Positions 21,875 to 22,075 of a stretch of DNA of 22,075 bases are shown here, piece after piece. A program made the translations under genes and the position numbers. The notes under the pieces are model-generated. The model was not told where the DNA came from. It was given only the letters and a program-made list of their open reading frames with translations, and ran no database searches. Position 1 is the stretch's first letter. The number at the start of each line of letters is the position of its first letter. Source of the stretch: a virus; IMG/VR virus record IMGVR_UViG_3300021425_000215, positions 1 to 22,075 of that record; one strand, given 5' to 3'.

Positions 21875-22075
21875 CTAGTTACAAAATAAACAGCACCATT
21901 GCGAAGTGGTTAAATTTAAAGATGCACCAGTGCCGCCAGACCCGAAAGTACCTCCAGTAGAACCCAAAGTAATGTTTCGGTTGCTATCAATATGCACCCT
22001 AGGATTACCATCCCCATCCGACAGCACGATGTTGTTGCTTGAGGTGCGGATGTCCAAGCCGCCTTGGTTGCCGTT
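21875..22075 (-). CDS. Tail-fibre shaft, partial (upstream part of the S74 fibre)
   Basis: The frame is open through the right edge of the window, so the gene starts outside it. Residues resemble the fibre repeats that precede S74 domains: IRTSSNNIVLSDGDGNPRVHIDSNRNITLGSTGG. The frame ends in TAG at 21875-21877, just after ASLNLTTSQ, while the adjacent frame continues as NGAVYFVTSEF towards the S74 domain. Dropping a single base in 21878-21909 would fuse both parts into one fibre protein. The break may be a real mutation, programmed frameshifting or an assembly or sequencing error. Confidence 0.75.
   Translation of the reverse strand, partial: NGNQGGLDIRTSSNNIVLSDGDGNPRVHIDSNRNITLGSTGGTFGSGGTGASLNLTTSQWCCLFCN

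Noticed and set aside
21890-21925. Programmed -1 frameshift at the TTTAAAT heptamer in the fibre gene
   Set aside because: The heptamer is in phase, but a -1 shift leads to a frame that ends quickly in a stop; the S74 domain lies in the +1 frame.
1-22075. CRISPR array, tRNA genes, insertion sequences or integrase
   Set aside because: No regularly spaced direct repeats with spacers, no cloverleaf-like segments between genes, and no transposase or recombinase motif were found by eye.

Overview
The window is part of a tailed double-stranded DNA phage genome. It holds no host genes, rRNA or tRNA that I can see. Genes are packed almost without gaps, mostly with ATGA or TAATG junctions. The T7-type endonuclease I, the tail-tubular A/B-type pair and a set of large internal virion-type proteins suggest a podovirus with short-tail architecture. 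The adenosylcobalamin-dependent (class II) ribonucleotide reductase, a phage-borne DUF1289 protein and several small proteins of types common in marine phages suggest a marine host, plausibly an alphaproteobacterium of the Roseobacter type (compare the cobalamin-RNR 'cobavirus' roseophages). The host is an inference and cannot be read from the window alone.

Left module, 1-5054, plus strand: DNA processing and nucleotide metabolism. It opens with the C-terminal tail of a RecB/Cas4-like nuclease bearing a Cys cluster. Endonuclease I (Holliday-junction resolvase), an acidic hypothetical protein, a DUF3310 protein, a 55-aa protein, a MazG-like pyrophosphohydrolase and class II RNR (nrdJ) follow, then a DUF1289 Cys-cluster protein and a glutaredoxin. 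After these comes an accessory tail: a 46-aa membrane peptide, a 62-aa probable exported protein, a zinc-finger plus T5orf172 (GIY-YIG-like) nuclease, and a 69-aa helical protein whose C-terminus resembles the Acb2 family of cyclic-nucleotide sponges. RNR, glutaredoxin, MazG and the nucleases together suit recycling of host DNA into phage dNTPs.

Boundary, about 5055-5080: a compact GC hairpin with T-rich flanks on both sides lies in the 24-bp gap between the two converging modules and looks like a bidirectional terminator.

Right module, 22075 down to 5079, minus strand: virion morphogenesis and lysis. In transcription order it carries a tail-fibre gene with a Peptidase_S74 chaperone (cut by the window edge and apparently frameshifted), two small proteins including DUF6447, a beta-repeat virion protein, a fibre-tail adaptor-like protein, tail tubular A and B analogues, and a second fibre with its own S74 chaperone. 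Next come a Tyr/Gly/Cys-rich candidate receptor-binding protein, a thioredoxin-fold protein, a 54-aa zinc-binding protein missed by a 60-aa cutoff, a DUF6127-like membrane protein and a 688-aa hendecad-repeat protein. The series ends with a lysozyme-domain protein, a holin-like membrane protein and three large or medium proteins likely to be internal/ejection components. Terminase, portal and major capsid genes are not in the window and probably lie to the right.

No intergenic stretch exceeds about 30 bp, so no gene-free region needs describing.
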